From Streptomyces sp. NBC_00154 (GTDB taxonomy: Bacteria; Actinomycetota; Actinomycetes; Streptomycetales; Streptomycetaceae): a stretch of DNA of 64,000 bases. Under the pieces are notes generated by a model. It was not told where the DNA came from and did not search any database. It saw only the letters and a program-made list of their open reading frames with translations. Made by a program: the position numbers and the translations under genes. The stretch is from the NCBI RefSeq assembly GCF_026342835.1, contig NZ_JAPEMI010000001.1:4222501-4286500 (forward strand), in the 5' to 3' direction. Positions 25,655-34,010 of this stretch are shown one piece after another. Position 1 is the stretch's first letter. Each line of letters starts with the position of its first letter.

Positions 25655-26374
25655 ATGCCAAGTGTGCTCGTGGTCGAGGACGACCAGTTCGTACGTTCCG
25701 CCCTCATCCGGCACCTGACCGAGGCCTCCCATACGGTACGGAGTGTCGGCACCGCGCTGGAAGCGCTGCGCGAAGTCGCCCACTTCCGATTCGATGTGGT
25801 CATCCTCGATCTCGGTCTGCCCGACCTCGACGGATCCGAGGCGCTGAAGATGCTCCGCGGCATCACCGACGTACCCGTGATCATCGCGACCGCGCGGGAC
25901 GACGAGAGCGAAATCGTCCGACTGCTGAACGACGGCGCCGACGACTACCTGATCAAGCCGTTCTCGGTGGAACACCTGTCGGCGCGAATGGCTGCCGTGC
26001 TGCGCCGTTCGCGCGCCGCCGGGGGTGGGGCACCGCCGCCGAGTGTCATCCAGGTCGGCGGACTCTCCATCGATCCGCTGCGCCGCCAGGCCGAACTGGA
26101 CGGCACCGCGCTCGACCTCACCCGCCGCGAGTTCGATCTGCTGACCTTTCTCGCCGGGCGCCCCGGGGTCGTCGTCCCGCGCAAGGAACTCCTGGCCGAG
26201 GTCTGGCAGCAGTCGTACGGCGACGACCAGACCATCGACGTCCATCTCTCCTGGCTGCGACGGAAGCTGGGCGAGACGGCGGCCAGGCCGCGTTATCTGC
26301 ACACCCTGCGTGGCGTCGGCGTGAAGCTCCAGCCGCCCGCGGTGCAACCGCCGGACCCGGAGCAGCCCGTATGA
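25655..26374 (+). CDS. OmpR-family response regulator
   Basis: This 239-aa transcription regulator has a receiver domain (1-115) and a winged helix (~140-230). The acid pocket is EDD (8-10), the phospho-acceptor Asp52 lies in VVILDLGLPD, and Lys101 in IKPF. The DNA-binding part carries LTRREFDLLTFLA and DDQTIDVHLSWLRRKLGE. The ATG at 25655 is preferred over a GTG three codons upstream because the receiver fold starts directly at VLVVEDD. Its stop overlaps the kinase start (ATGA), so the pair is one translational unit. Confidence 0.93.
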   Translation: MPSVLVVEDDQFVRSALIRHLTEASHTVRSVGTALEALREVAHFRFDVVILDLGLPDLDGSEALKMLRGITDVPVIIATARDDESEIVRLLNDGADDYLIKPFSVEHLSARMAAVLRRSRAAGGGAPPPSVIQVGGLSIDPLRRQAELDGTALDLTRREFDLLTFLAGRPGVVVPRKELLAEVWQQSYGDDQTIDVHLSWLRRKLGETAARPRYLHTLRGVGVKLQPPAVQPPDPEQPV

Positions 26375-27789
26375 GATGGGCCCTGGTCAAGGTCTGCCTG
26401 GCCGTCACCGCGATGGTCGTCATCGCCTTCGCCGTACCGCTCGGTCTCGTCATCAAGGAGATGGCCCGCGACCGGGCCTTCTCCGACGCCGAGCGGCAGG
26501 CCGCCACGATCGGTCCGACCCTCTCCATCACCACCGACCGCGCCGAACTGGAGACGGCCGTCCTCACCACCGAGCCGGGCGGCGAGGGCCGGATGGCCGT
26601 CCACATCCCCGCCTCCGAGGAGCCGGACAGCCGGCCGGTGGAGATCGGCACCCGGCGCGCCACCCGTAAGGACGTGGAGACCGTACGCATCTCGGGGCGC
26701 GCCTCGATCAGCGAGGTCACCGGCGGTTCCGCACTGCTCCAGCCGACCGCGCTCGGGTCCGGGGGCATCGCCGTCGTCGAGGTGTTCGTACCCGAGGGCG
26801 AGGAGTCCAACGGGGTCGCCACCGCCTGGCTGATGCTGGCGGGCGTCGGCATCGCGCTGATCGTCGGCTCGGTCGCGGTCGCCGACCGGCTCGGCGTACG
26901 GATGGTGAAGCCCGCCCAGCGGCTCGCGGGCGCCGCCCACGACCTGGGGGAGGGCAGGCTGGGGACCAGGGTCCGCGAGGAGGGGCCGACCGAACTGCGG
27001 TCCGCCGCCGTCGCGTTCAACTCCATGGCCGACCAGGTCGTGCAGCTCCTCGCCAACGAACGGGAACTGGCCGCCGACCTCTCGCACCGGCTGCGCACCC
27101 CGCTCACCGTCCTGCGCCTCAACGCCGCCTCGCTCGGCGAGGGCCCGGCCGCCGAGCAGACCCGGGCCGCCGTCGAGCAGCTGGAGCACGAGGTCGACAC
27201 GATCATCCGCACCGCCCGCGAACAACGCCCGCAGACCCAGGGACTGAACAGTGGGCCCGGGGCCGGCTGCGATGCCTCCGAGGTGATCCGCGAGCGGATG
27301 GACTTCTGGTCGGCGCTCGCCGAGGACGAGGGGCGCGAGGTGCGCCTCGCGGGAGTGGACCGTACGGTACGCATCCCCGTCGCCCGGCCCGAACTCGTCG
27401 CCGCGCTCGACGCGTTGCTCGGCAACGTCTTCCGGCACACGCCGGAAGGCACCGCCTTCGCCGTCGACGTGCACCACAGCGGCGACGCCGTGATCGTGCT
27501 GGTCTCGGACGCGGGCGGCGGCATAGCGGACCCCAAGGCGGCGCTGGCGCGCGGCGGAAGCGGTGGGGGAGGGGCGCGGGGCTCGGTGGGCTCGACCGGG
27601 CTCGGGCTCGACATCGTCCGCCGTGTCGCGGAGTCCACCGGTGGCGATGTGCGGATCGGGCAGTCGGTGCTCGGCGGCACGGAGGTCCGCATCTGGATCT
27701 GGCTCGACGGGTGTAGGCCCGGGCAGGGCGGGCGCCGTCGCCGGGTGGGCCGGCAGCGCCGCCGCCTCCGGTCCGCGGGCCGGTCTTAA
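26371..27789 (+). CDS. Two-component sensor histidine kinase
   Basis: This 472-aa membrane kinase is the partner of the response regulator before it. TM1 is at ~6-28, an extracellular sensor of ~120 residues with no recognised fold follows, TM2 is at ~152-172, then HAMP (~173-225). The H-box AADLSHRLRTPLTVLRL has phospho-accepting His239, and the ATPase domain has the N-box (LLGNVFRHT), DAGGGI and STGLGLDIV. The last ~35 residues are Arg/Gly-rich and add nothing recognisable. The ATGA overlap with the regulator sets the start. The TAA stop abuts an AT-richer region that may carry regulator boxes for the chitinase gene. Confidence 0.92.
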   Translation: MRWALVKVCLAVTAMVVIAFAVPLGLVIKEMARDRAFSDAERQAATIGPTLSITTDRAELETAVLTTEPGGEGRMAVHIPASEEPDSRPVEIGTRRATRKDVETVRISGRASISEVTGGSALLQPTALGSGGIAVVEVFVPEGEESNGVATAWLMLAGVGIALIVGSVAVADRLGVRMVKPAQRLAGAAHDLGEGRLGTRVREEGPTELRSAAVAFNSMADQVVQLLANERELAADLSHRLRTPLTVLRLNAASLGEGPAAEQTRAAVEQLEHEVDTIIRTAREQRPQTQGLNSGPGAGCDASEVIRERMDFWSALAEDEGREVRLAGVDRTVRIPVARPELVAALDALLGNVFRHTPEGTAFAVDVHHSGDAVIVLVSDAGGGIADPKAALARGGSGGGGARGSVGSTGLGLDIVRRVAESTGGDVRIGQSVLGGTEVRIWIWLDGCRPGQGGRRRRVGRQRRRLRSAGRS

Positions 27790-27804
27790 CCAGCACCGAT
27801 GCGT

Positions 27805-27823
27805 CCCTTAAGCGAACCCTAAG
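27805..27823. promoter_or_regulatory. Direct repeat, possible response-regulator box
   Basis: TTAAG (27808-27812) and CTAAG (27819-27823), each preceded by C residues, repeat with an 11-bp period, the spacing usual for OmpR-family sites. They lie 97 bp before the chitinase start and directly after the kinase gene. The link to that regulator is a guess. Confidence 0.3.
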
Positions 27824-27919
27824 AACATCAACTCGTGCCCGGTACAGCCCATTTGTCGGTTTCGGTGCCGCTAGCGTGCTCCCGCACCCCCACCCCCGTA
27901 CGACAGAGGCAGGCACGCA

Positions 27920-29407
27920 ATGGGCACCAGTACGCACCGGCGCACGGCGAGCACCAGGACCAAGGCGATCGGCGCCGTTGTCGCCGCGGCAGTGATCGGC
28001 TCAGCGGTCTTCGCCCTCACGGGCACGGCACAGGCCGCTTCGGTAGGCGCCGCGTACACCAGGACCAGCGGCTGGACGGGCGGCTACACCGGGCAGTACG
28101 TCGTCACCAACGACACCGACAAGGTCCAGACGGACTGGACACTCGAATTCGACCTGCCCGCGGGCACGAGGATCAGCTCCCTCTGGAACGGTGAACACAC
28201 CGTCAGCGGCAACCACGTCACCGTGAAGCCCGCCGGCTGGAACAAGGAGCTGGCGCCCGGCAGGTCGGCCACCGTCGGCTTCGTCACCACCTCGGACGGC
28301 ACGGCGGCGGACCCGACCGGCTGCCTGATCAACAATGCCGAGTGCTCCGTCGACACCGGAGCGACGCCGGAGCCCAGCGGACGCCCGACCGAGACCGCGA
28401 CCCCGACTCCCACGGCCACCCCCACGGCCAAGCCCACGCAGACGGCCACGGCGACCCCCACCCCCACCCCCACCCCCACCGCGACCGCGACCGAGGGCGG
28501 CGGCGGTACGGCGGGCGGCGCCGGCTTCGCCCCGTACGTCGACACCTCCCTCTACCCGGCGTACGACCTGGTCGACACCGTCACCAAGACGGGGGTGAAG
28601 GAGTTCAACCTCGCCTTCATCACCTCCGGCGGCAGCTGCGCCCCGCTCTGGGGCGGCGTCACCGCCCTCGGTGACGACCACGTCGCTTCCCAGATCGGCG
28701 CGCTGCGCGCCAAGGGCGGCGACGTCCGGGTCTCCTTCGGCGGCGCGGCAGGCTCCGAACTGGCACTCAACTGCACCTCCGCCACCGACCTCGCCGCCGC
28801 GTACGGCAAGGTCATAGACACGTACAAGCTCACCAAGGTCGACTTCGACATCGAAGGCGGCGCGCTGCCCGACACGGCGGCCAACTCCCGCCGCGCCCAG
28901 GCGATCGCACAGCTCCAGAAGTCCCACCCGGCCCTCGACGTGTCCTTCACCCTGCCGGTCATGCCCGAGGGCCTCACCCAGCCGGGCGTGGACCTGATCG
29001 CCGACGCGAAGAAGAACGGCGTCAAGGTCGGTGCGGTCAACATCATGGCGATGGACTACGGCGCCTCGTACAGCGGCGACATGGGCTCGTACGCGATCCA
29101 GGCGGCGACCGCGACGCAGGCCCAGATCAAGGGTGTGCTCGGGCTGTCGGACGCGGCGGCGTGGAAGGCCGTGGCCGTCACCCCGATGATCGGTGTGAAC
29201 GACGTCAGCACCGAGATCTTCAAGGTCGAGGACGCCACGCAGCTGGTGAAGTTCGCCCAGGAGAAGGGCCTGGCCTGGCTGGCGATGTGGTCGGGCACGC
29301 GGGACAAGGCGTGCGCGGGCGGGGCGAAGCCGTCGGCGGATGCGTCGTGCAGCTCGATCGTGCAGGAGCCGCTCGCCTTCACGAAGGCGTTCGGCGCGTA
29401 CAAGTAG
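27920..29407 (+). CDS. Secreted chitinase: CBM2 plus GH18
   Basis: This 495-aa exported enzyme cleaves chitin. It has a signal peptide (residues ~1-40, ending TGTAQAA), a CBM2-like carbohydrate-binding module (~41-140; GWTGGYTGQYVVTND, WTLEFDLPAGTRISSLWN), a Thr/Pro-rich linker of repeated TPTPT units (~150-190), then a GH18 barrel. The catalytic motif is KVDFDIEGG (Asp-x-Asp-x-Glu), and MAMDYG and AWLAMWSGTRD mark later barrel strands. No DasR-type site is visible upstream, unlike many Streptomyces chitinase genes. A terminator follows at 29446. Confidence 0.9.
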   Translation: MGTSTHRRTASTRTKAIGAVVAAAVIGSAVFALTGTAQAASVGAAYTRTSGWTGGYTGQYVVTNDTDKVQTDWTLEFDLPAGTRISSLWNGEHTVSGNHVTVKPAGWNKELAPGRSATVGFVTTSDGTAADPTGCLINNAECSVDTGATPEPSGRPTETATPTPTATPTAKPTQTATATPTPTPTPTATATEGGGGTAGGAGFAPYVDTSLYPAYDLVDTVTKTGVKEFNLAFITSGGSCAPLWGGVTALGDDHVASQIGALRAKGGDVRVSFGGAAGSELALNCTSATDLAAAYGKVIDTYKLTKVDFDIEGGALPDTAANSRRAQAIAQLQKSHPALDVSFTLPVMPEGLTQPGVDLIADAKKNGVKVGAVNIMAMDYGASYSGDMGSYAIQAATATQAQIKGVLGLSDAAAWKAVAVTPMIGVNDVSTEIFKVEDATQLVKFAQEKGLAWLAMWSGTRDKACAGGAKPSADASCSSIVQEPLAFTKAFGAYK

Positions 29408-29445
29408 CTCTCTCCACCCCGCAGACCGCCACCCCCCGCGCGCAT

Positions 29446-29497
29446 CCCGGCCGGCCCCACACCCCCCACATCCGGCCGGGGTGCGCCCCCTTTTTTT
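29446..29497 (+). terminator. Terminator of the chitinase gene
   Basis: CCCGGCCGG (29446-29454) pairs with CCGGCCGGG (29472-29480), followed by a C-rich stretch and seven T residues (29491-29497). It lies 39 bp after the chitinase stop. Confidence 0.75.
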
Positions 29498-29513
29498 GCG
29501 ACGGTTCCGACGT

Positions 29514-29556
29514 CGGTCGCCGGGCGGGCCTGATCTTCCGGCCCGCCCGGCGACCG
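29514..29556. repeat. Dispersed palindromic repeat (site C)
   Basis: CGGTCGCCGGGCGGGCC (29514-29530) and its exact inverse (29540-29556) form a 17-bp stem with a 9-nt loop. It shares the GCCGGGCGGGC core with sites A, B and D and lies between the chitinase and the leuA fragment. Confidence 0.7.
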
Positions 29557-29585
29557 AGGACAACGCGTGGCTGCGACCCGCCCCG

Positions 29586-29843
29586 TCACAGCCTCCGGTT
29601 CACCGCGGAGAGCACCGCCGGAATCGACGCCGTCAGCACGGACGTGTCCTGCCCCGCCCCCCACCCCACCGACCCGTCCACCCGGGACTCCACGTACGCC
29701 ATCGCCGGGCTGCGCTGTCCCGTCCCCGTCGCGTGTTCCGTGCAGTCCACGATGTGGACCTCCGCGCAGACCGAACTGGAGACCACACCGACCCGGCTTC
29801 GCGCGGCCTGAACCCCCTCGGCGAACGCTGGGCCACAGGGCAC
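29586..29843 (-). pseudogene. leuA (2-isopropylmalate synthase) C-terminal fragment
   Basis: The minus frame encodes about 75-85 residues that match the end of the LeuA regulatory/dimerisation domain: VHIVDCTEHATGTG, AMAYVESRVDG, WGAGQDTSVLTAS and the terminal AVLSAVNRRL. A complete LeuA has about 570 residues, and nothing LeuA-like is seen further upstream, so ~85% of the gene is missing. No Shine-Dalgarno precedes the frame. It is probably a relic of a duplicated leuA left beside the ceb locus. Confidence 0.7.
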
Positions 29844-30216
29844 CGCTTCACCTCGGCCGCACGGTTCGGAGGGAGAACGCGGATGCGGCCCAACGTGCCC
29901 CCTGGCTCCGCACCCTGTTCACCTTCCGGTGGGCGGGCGAGCAATATCCGGCCGTGGCCGAACCGGCCCGATGGTGCACGCAAAAACAGCGCGGCCGGTC
30001 TGCTTCTGCCGGATTCCCGCCTCCTGTCCCGCTCCAGCACCTCGCCGGCCTGGGCGTATTCACGGGCGCGCGCCGTCGATGGGTGGCGCTCGAACGCTTA
30101 GGCAAGGCTTCGACCGGACACGGTCGCGTGACTTGCAGGACACACTCGGGCAACGGAACCGTCTTCAACTCTTGACACCCACCCCCTTGAGGCAGCAACC
30201 TTCCGGCATCGGCGCA
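29844..30216. other. Non-coding region before cebE
   Basis: There is no convincing gene here. The frames in this stretch lack ribosome sites and family motifs. A TTGACA at 30172-30177 is the best -35-like element for the ceb operon, about 40 bp before the CebR operator; the matching -10 is poor. Confidence 0.45.
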
Positions 30217-30230
30217 TGGGAGCGCTCCCA
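30217..30230. promoter_or_regulatory. CebR operator upstream of cebE (perfect)
   Basis: TGGGAGCGCTCCCA is the exact 14-bp palindrome known as the CebR box of Streptomyces cellobiose genes. It lies 134 bp before the cebE start and just downstream of a TTGACA element. CebR bound here would block the operon until cellobiose or cellotriose releases it. Confidence 0.9.
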
Positions 30231-30363
30231 CATCGCACGGGAAATTCTCGTGCGGACGGCACTGCCCGTGTCTTCCCCCCTGCAACATCTGGCACTTGCA
30301 CTCACCTGCGCGTACGGCGCGCAGTCAGAACGCCAGTCCCGCCCTGGAACAAGGAGTAGTGGA

Positions 30364-31692
30364 ATGCGTATCACCCGCCCCGCCGCCGGCCGGCGTCGCA
30401 GAGCCGCGCTGGTGGCCACCACGGGCCTGACGGCCACCGCCCTGTTGCTGACCGGATGCAGCGACTCGGACTCATCGGACTCCAGCGGGAGCTCCGACGC
30501 AAACGGGAAGATCACGTTGACCGTCGCCGACTTCGGGCAGTTCGGTTACAAGGAAGCGGGTCTCTTCGCCAAGTACCACGAGCTCCACCCGAACATCACG
30601 GTCAAGGAGGACGTCACCGCCGACGAGAAGGTCTACTACCCCAAGCTGCTCCAGCAGCTGAACTCGGGCAGCGGGCTGGCGGACGTCCAGGGCCTCGAGG
30701 TCGGCCGGATCAAGGAGCTCGTCGACACCAAGGCGGACCAGTTCGCCGACCTCAGCAAGGTGATCAACGTCGGCGACTGGGTGTCCTGGAAGGAGAAGCA
30801 GGCCACCACGCCCGACGGAAAGGTGATCGGCGCCGGTACCGACATCGGACCGATGTCGCTCTGCTACAACACCGACCTCTTCAAGAAGGCCGGTCTGCCG
30901 ACCGACCGCGACGAGGTCGCCGCGAAGGTCGCCGGGGGCTGGGAGGACTACCTCAAGCTCGGTGAGGAGTACAAGAAGAAGGCCCCCAAGGGCACCTTCT
31001 TCATGGACTCCGCCAGCGCGATGTTCAACGCCGTCGTCAGCTCGAACGCGCAGCAGTACTACGACGAGAGCGGCAAGGCGATCTACAAGGACAGCCCCAG
31101 CGTGAAGCAGGGCTGGAACCTGGCGGCCGAGGCGGCGGACAAGAAGCTGACGCAGGGCCTCGCCCAGTTCAACGACCCGTGGAAGGCCGCCCTGCGCAAG
31201 GGAACCATCGCCACCGTGGCCTGCCCCGCCTGGATGGCCGGTCAGATCTCGATCAACGCCGGTGACGCCAACAAGGGCAAGTGGAGCATCACCACCGCGC
31301 CCGGCGCGACGGCTGCCAACTGGGGCGGCTCGTTCCTCGGCGTGCCCAAGTCGGGCAAGAACGTCGACGAGGCCACCAAGCTCGTCAAGTGGCTGACCGC
31401 CCCCGAGCAGCAGGCCGCCGTCTTCAAGGCGATCGGCAGCTTCCCGTCCAACAAGGGCGCGTACGAACTGCCCGACGTGAAGGACGCCAAGCTCCCGTAC
31501 TTCAACGACGCGCCGATCGGCCAGATCTACGCCGACGAGGCCAAGTCCATCCCCGAGACCGTTCTCGGCCCGAAGGACGGCGTCATCAAGGACACCATCT
31601 CCACCCAGATCAACAACATGGAGCAGCGCGGCACCAGCCCCGACGACGCGTGGAAGGCAGCGACCGAGGCGATCGACAAGGCGATCGGCTGA
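30364..31692 (+). CDS. cebE: Cello-oligosaccharide-binding lipoprotein
   Basis: This 442-aa extracellular binding protein (SBP_bac_1 fold) takes up cellobiose and cellotriose. The signal peptide ends in a lipobox (LLLTGC, Cys about residue 35), followed by a Ser/Asp-rich tether. The mature part starts KITLTVADFGQFGY and has the MDSASAMFNAVVSSNAQ and WGGSFLGVPKSGKN segments usual in sugar-binding proteins. AAGGAG lies 7 bp before the ATG at 30364. It is the first gene of cebEFG-bglC and is followed by two strong hairpins before cebF, which should favour higher output of the binding protein. An MsiK-type ATPase encoded elsewhere would power the importer. Confidence 0.92.
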   Translation: MRITRPAAGRRRRAALVATTGLTATALLLTGCSDSDSSDSSGSSDANGKITLTVADFGQFGYKEAGLFAKYHELHPNITVKEDVTADEKVYYPKLLQQLNSGSGLADVQGLEVGRIKELVDTKADQFADLSKVINVGDWVSWKEKQATTPDGKVIGAGTDIGPMSLCYNTDLFKKAGLPTDRDEVAAKVAGGWEDYLKLGEEYKKKAPKGTFFMDSASAMFNAVVSSNAQQYYDESGKAIYKDSPSVKQGWNLAAEAADKKLTQGLAQFNDPWKAALRKGTIATVACPAWMAGQISINAGDANKGKWSITTAPGATAANWGGSFLGVPKSGKNVDEATKLVKWLTAPEQQAAVFKAIGSFPSNKGAYELPDVKDAKLPYFNDAPIGQIYADEAKSIPETVLGPKDGVIKDTISTQINNMEQRGTSPDDAWKAATEAIDKAIG

Positions 31693-31703
31693 CGGTCGCA
31701 GCA

Positions 31704-31826
31704 GCGGGCGGCCCCCGGGCCGCCCGCACCTGCGTGTCCCCACCCCGTGGGACACCGGGGCCGCGCACAGCCCGTCTCCCGATGGGCGTGCACGGGGCGG
31801 CCGGGTATCTCCCCGGCCGCCCCGTG
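31704..31826 (+). other. Two strong hairpins between cebE and cebF
   Basis: Hairpin 1 has 11-bp arms (31704-31714 and 31717-31727, loop CC). Hairpin 2 has 15-bp arms (31791-31805 and 31812-31826, loop TATCTC). Neither is followed by a T-run. They may partly stop transcription or protect the cebE message, giving more binding protein than permease. Confidence 0.65.
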
Positions 31827-31903
31827 CGAGCCCACCGCACGCGCCTTCGGCCCATCCAGCCCCGTACCCGGGTAACCAGCAATCCAGGGAAGGACTCCCG
31901 CCC

Positions 31904-32902
31904 GTGGCCACCTCGACTCCCACCCGGGATGCATACGCCCCGCCACCCCGCGGTTCCCAGCAGACACCGGCGAACGCCCGCCGACAGACGTGGCGGAGCC
32001 GGCTCTGGCGGTTCGACGACAAGGCATCGCCGTACGCCTACATAGCCCCGTTCTTCCTCGTCTTCGGTGCTTTCGGGCTCTATCCGCTGGTCTACACCGG
32101 CTGGATCGCCCTGCACCGGGTGGAGATGACCGGACTGAACCAGATGGAATGGGTCGGCTGGGACAACTTCGACAAGATCCTGCACGACTCGGAGTTCTGG
32201 ACGGCCGTCAGCAACACCTTCCTGATCGGTGTCATGTCGACGGTCCCGCAGCTGCTCGTCGCACTGGGCCTGGCCCATCTGCTGAACTACAAGCTCCGCG
32301 CCAGCACCTTCTGGCGGACGGTCGTCCTCACCCCGTACGCCACCTCGGTGGCCTCCGCGGCCCTCGTCTTCGCCCTGGTCTTCCGGGCCGACGGCGGTCT
32401 GCTGAACTGGGCGCTGCACTTCGTCGGCCTCGGTGACACCAACTGGGTCAACGGGCACTGGACGTCCAAGATCGCCATCTCGGTCATCGTGATCTGGCGC
32501 TGGACCGGCTACAACACCCTGATCTACCTGGCCGCGATGCAGGCGGTGCCGACCGATCTGTACGAGGCGGCCTCGCTCGACGGAGCCTCGCGCTGGCAGC
32601 AGTTCCGCAAGGTGACGATTCCCTCGCTGCGGCCCACGATCCTCTTCACGATCGTCATCTCGACCATCGGTTCCATGCAGCTGTTCGGTGAGCCCCTGCT
32701 GCTGGAGGGCGGCACCCTCGGCGCGACCGGAGGCAACGAGAATCAGTACGAGACCCTCAGCGTCTACCTCTACAACTACGGCTGGAACCTGGGGCATCTC
32801 GGTCCGGCCGCCGCAGTGGCCTGGGCGATGCTCGCCCTCCTGCTGATCATCGCCGCGGTCAACTGGCTCATCGGCCGCTTCGTACGCAAATCCGCGGCCT
32901 GA
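31904..32902 (+). CDS. cebF: Cello-oligosaccharide ABC permease
   Basis: This 332-aa MalF-type permease has six TM helices, a cytosolic N-terminus of ~40 residues, and the EAA loop YEAASLDGASRWQQFRKVTIP near residue 225. It forms a heterodimer with CebG. The start is GTG with AGGGAAGGA about 9-10 bp upstream. It is separated from cebE by 211 bp with hairpins, and from cebG by 15 bp, so cebFG are tightly coupled. Confidence 0.9.
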   Translation: MATSTPTRDAYAPPPRGSQQTPANARRQTWRSRLWRFDDKASPYAYIAPFFLVFGAFGLYPLVYTGWIALHRVEMTGLNQMEWVGWDNFDKILHDSEFWTAVSNTFLIGVMSTVPQLLVALGLAHLLNYKLRASTFWRTVVLTPYATSVASAALVFALVFRADGGLLNWALHFVGLGDTNWVNGHWTSKIAISVIVIWRWTGYNTLIYLAAMQAVPTDLYEAASLDGASRWQQFRKVTIPSLRPTILFTIVISTIGSMQLFGEPLLLEGGTLGATGGNENQYETLSVYLYNYGWNLGHLGPAAAVAWAMLALLLIIAAVNWLIGRFVRKSAA

Positions 32903-32917
32903 CCGGGAGCGATATCC

Positions 32918-33838
32918 ATGACCATGACCAGCCCCACCAAAGTCCCGGAGCTCGGCCTCCCGGTACCTTCCGCACACCGCCTCCCGAAGCGCCCGAGCCG
33001 CTTCAAGCCCGGCGCCGGCAAGCAGCTGCAGGGCGGTCCGTTCGCCTACATCGCGCTGGCCGTCGTCGGTATCGGCTCGCTGCTGCCGCTGTACTGGACC
33101 CTGGTGGCCGCGTCCCACACCCAGGACGAAGTGCTGGCCTCCACTCCGCCGTTCCTGCCGGGCAGCCGGCTGCTGCACAACCTCGACGCCGCCTGGAGCC
33201 AGGCCCATCTGGGCAAGGCGATCGTCAACAGCGTCATCGTGTCCAGCTGCATCACGGCGGCGACGCTCTTCTTCTGCACCCTGGCCGGATACGCCTTCGC
33301 CAAGATGCGGTTCCGGGGCCGCGGCGCGCTGATGACCGGAGTCATCGCCACTCTGACCATCCCGCCGCAGCTCAGCGTCGTCCCGCTGTTCATGATGATG
33401 TCCGACATCGGCTGGGGCGGGAACCTCGAGTCGGTGATCTTCCCGACGCTGGTCAGTGCGTTCGGCGTGTTCTTCATGCGCCAGTATCTGAGCGAGGCGC
33501 TTCCGTACGAGCTGATCGAGGCCGCCAAGATCGACGGCGCGAACAACTTCCGCATCGTGCGGAGCGTGGTGCTCCCGGTGGCCCGCCCCGCGATGATGGT
33601 GCTCGGGATGCTCACCTTCGTGCAGGCGTGGAACGACTTCTTCTGGCCCTATCTCGCCCTGAACCAGCAGAACCCGACGCTTCAGGTGGCCCTCGGCCAG
33701 CTGAGCGCCTCCTACACCCCCGACCAGAGCATCGTCATGGCCGGTGCGCTGATCAGTACGCTGCCGCTGCTCGTGGTCTTCGTGATCTTCGGCAAGCAGA
33801 TCGTCGGGGGGATCATGTCCGGCGCCGTCAAGGGCTGA
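32918..33838 (+). CDS. cebG: Cello-oligosaccharide ABC permease
   Basis: This 306-aa MalG-type permease is the partner of CebF. It has six TM helices, and the coupling loop reads YELIEAAKIDGANNFRIV (~position 198). It starts at the first of two ATG codons, with GGGAGC about 8 bp upstream. A 172-bp gap holding its own CebR box separates it from bglC, so bglC can also be transcribed separately. Confidence 0.9.
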   Translation: MTMTSPTKVPELGLPVPSAHRLPKRPSRFKPGAGKQLQGGPFAYIALAVVGIGSLLPLYWTLVAASHTQDEVLASTPPFLPGSRLLHNLDAAWSQAHLGKAIVNSVIVSSCITAATLFFCTLAGYAFAKMRFRGRGALMTGVIATLTIPPQLSVVPLFMMMSDIGWGGNLESVIFPTLVSAFGVFFMRQYLSEALPYELIEAAKIDGANNFRIVRSVVLPVARPAMMVLGMLTFVQAWNDFFWPYLALNQQNPTLQVALGQLSASYTPDQSIVMAGALISTLPLLVVFVIFGKQIVGGIMSGAVKG

Positions 33839-33995
33839 CCCGACGGCACCCGGTCCGCCGGGTGGCTCTCCGTCACCCGCCGCCCCCGACGTCCCGGACG
33901 TCCCGTACGGCCTGTCCCCGACCACAGGCCGTACGGGCCCGGAGCCCCACCCCGTACCTTTCTCTCCCTCCCCCTGCCTCTGTTCCGTCCACACA

Positions 33996-34009
33996 TGGGA
34001 GCGCTCCCG
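33996..34009. promoter_or_regulatory. CebR operator overlapping the bglC ribosome site
   Basis: TGGGAGCGCTCCCG differs from the perfect palindrome only at its last base. It ends one base before the bglC ATG. Its GGGAG (33997-34001), 9 bp from the start, is the only Shine-Dalgarno, so the operator and the ribosome site are the same sequence. Confidence 0.85.
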
Positions 34010-34010
34010 C

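Noticed and set aside
28342..28674. Long open frames with His/Arg or Pro/Arg repeats over the chitinase linker
   Set aside because: They are shadows of the Thr/Pro-coding linker in other frames, with no ribosome site and no conserved residues.
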